Shown piece after piece: positions 6,914 through 7,465 of a DNA stretch of 7,465 bases. Position numbers and translations under genes: made by a program. This DNA is from Candidatus Acetothermia bacterium (GTDB lineage: Bacteria; Bipolaricaulota; Bipolaricaulia; Bipolaricaulales; Bipolaricaulaceae). Location of the stretch: assembly GCA_011057175.1 (NCBI GenBank), contig DSBZ01000227.1, positions 1-7,465 of the forward strand. Direction: 5' to 3'. The notes beneath the pieces are model-generated. The model had not been told where the DNA came from, did not search any database, and saw nothing but the letters and a program-made list of their open reading frames with translations. Each line of letters starts with the position of its first letter. Within the stretch, counting starts at the first letter, position 1.

Positions 6914-7288
6914 CTACCGGCACCGCGGCGGGGCCGTAAACGCCTCGTTGTACTTGAGGAGGGTATCCGCGGTGTACATCGTCGGGACACCGCCCACCCC
7001 AAGCACAAGCCATCCCCCGGTCTTCAGGGCCCCCTCCAGCTTCACCTTGACCACGCCCGACTTTACGTCCAGGGATTGCACCGCGGGTCCGTTGATGACG
7101 AGAGCCTTGACCGTGATGCCCTTAGGGGCGAACACGAGTTTGAAGTTGTCGAAGCCGCATGGCTCGGTGTTCTGAACCCACACCCAGAAGTAGCCCGGGC
7201 TTATGTACTGGACCTCGGCCACCGGAACAGCAGCTCCAAGAACCGAGATTCCCAGGGCTAGACCTACCACCACTGCGAGGTTTCGCAT
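6914..7288 (-). CDS. Small exported protein of unknown function
   Basis: First gene of the operon, 124 residues from ATG 7288-7286. That start was chosen because GAGGAG lies nine bases upstream and the product begins directly with a signal peptide (MRNLAVVVGLALGISVLGAA, cleavage probably within residues 20-24). In-frame ATGs at 7297 and 7312 are possible but have their purine-rich sites too close. The frame remains open to about 7417, but that extension runs across the promoter and is unlikely to be translated. The mature part of about 100 residues has short alternating strands such as VKVKLEGAL and GWLVLGVGG, suggesting a small beta-rich domain. Its two cysteines (C44 and C123) could form a disulfide. 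I recognise no family. Only 42 bases separate it from the SBP gene, with no terminator, so the two are probably co-transcribed. It could be an accessory periplasmic partner, which is inferred from context only. Confidence 0.8.
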   Translation of the reverse strand: MRNLAVVVGLALGISVLGAAVPVAEVQYISPGYFWVWVQNTEPCGFDNFKLVFAPKGITVKALVINGPAVQSLDVKSGVVKVKLEGALKTGGWLVLGVGGVPTMYTADTLLKYNEAFTAPPRCR

Positions 7289-7297
7289 CTCTCTCAT

Positions 7298-7305
7298 CTC
7301 CTCCT
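7298..7305 (-). promoter_or_regulatory. Ribosome site of the first gene, between alternative ATGs
   Basis: The mRNA carries AGGAGGAG (7305-7298) within a longer purine run. AGGAGG lies only two bases from ATG 7297, but GAGGAG lies nine bases from ATG 7288, so initiation at 7288 is favoured. The two starts differ by three residues ahead of the signal peptide. Confidence 0.6.
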
Positions 7306-7348
7306 CTCCCATTCTCCTGGATGATGCAGCCAAGAAGGTCTCGTTTCT

Positions 7349-7382
7349 GCCAATCACCCCCTCGCCTGTTGGAGTGGAATCG
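7349..7382 (-). promoter_or_regulatory. Imperfect hairpin at the 5' end of the leader
   Basis: Starting close to the predicted transcription start, CCGAU (7382-7378) can pair with AUUGG (7354-7350). After a two-base bulge, CACUCC (7376-7371) can pair with GGGGUG (7360-7355), leaving a 10-nt loop. Two pairs are G-U. Such 5'-terminal stems can slow mRNA decay. No known riboswitch core was recognised in the leader of about 90 bases. The fold was drawn by eye and may be coincidental. Confidence 0.3.
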
Positions 7383-7387
7383 GCCAG

Positions 7388-7417
7388 ATGATACAGGGGC
7401 CGGCGGGGCGGTGTCAA
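7388..7417 (-). promoter_or_regulatory. Sigma70-like promoter of the operon
   Basis: On the minus strand a perfect TTGACA (7417-7412) and TATCAT (7393-7388, five of six matches to TATAAT) are separated by an 18-base spacer. Transcription should begin near 7381, about 93 bases before the first start codon. In GC-rich surroundings this is a strong housekeeping-type match. No clear operator was seen. The 48 bases upstream (7418-7465) contain only a weak GAGG/CCTC inverted repeat and no gene I can support. Confidence 0.75.
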
Positions 7418-7465
7418 CCGAGAGGGTTGCCTCAGTGAAGATGTTACCGGTGTACAGCCCCGACG

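Noticed and set aside
7289..7417. N-terminal extension of the first gene by 43 residues
   Set aside because: It would begin at the -35 box and include the -10 box. The signal peptide at 7288 would become internal.
7418..7465. End of an upstream gene or a terminator at the right edge
   Set aside because: Only 48 bases are available. No frame can be judged, and the GAGG/CCTC inverted repeat is only four pairs long.

Overview
The window carries most of one leftward-transcribed (minus-strand) operon for a complete Opp/Dpp-type ABC importer (peptide/nickel/oligosaccharide class, TC 3.A.1.5). In transcription order, right to left, it holds: a sigma70-like promoter; a small exported protein of unknown function; a large substrate-binding protein (SBP); an OppB/DppB-like permease; an OppC/DppC-like permease with a large extracytoplasmic insertion; two ATPases of the D and F types; and the start of a small membrane protein that runs off the left edge. 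No RNA gene, transposon, integrase, CRISPR array or defence gene was seen. The plus strand holds only shadow reading frames.

The DNA is GC-rich and tightly packed. Four-base ATGA overlaps join permease C to ATPase D and ATPase F to the small membrane gene; permease B to permease C, and D to F, are separated by 3 and 9 bases. The SBP has a signal peptide but no lipobox cysteine, so it should be a free periplasmic protein, which fits a diderm cell. Long extracytoplasmic loops in the permeases and an SBP of about 700 residues recall transporters of Thermotogae, archaea and candidate phyla such as Bipolaricaulota (Acetothermia). That placement is an impression from the protein style, not a proof.

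Positions 6914-7465 hold the promoter, a 5' leader of about 90 bases and the first gene. Positions 4733-6871 hold the SBP. Positions 4615-4732 are the only sizeable gap inside the operon and contain a UUCG-capped hairpin and a 13-bp hairpin. Positions 1-4614 hold the membrane and ATPase components.

Two things stand out. First, the landmarks of the SBP_bac_5 fold are present but in rotated order: the half that normally follows the 'NPDYW' segment comes first, directly after the signal peptide, and the half that is normally N-terminal comes last. This looks like a natural circular permutation. Second, 11 nucleotides of the 12-nt loop of the 13-bp hairpin are perfectly complementary to the ribosome-binding region and first start-codon base of the downstream permease gene. 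This suggests a structural control setting the ratio of binding protein to membrane complex.

In the likely working model, the SBP captures an oligopeptide or oligosaccharide in the periplasm and docks on the B/C permease pair, and the D/F ATPases drive import. The substrate cannot be fixed from this window, because no peptidase, glycosidase or regulator lies next to the operon here.
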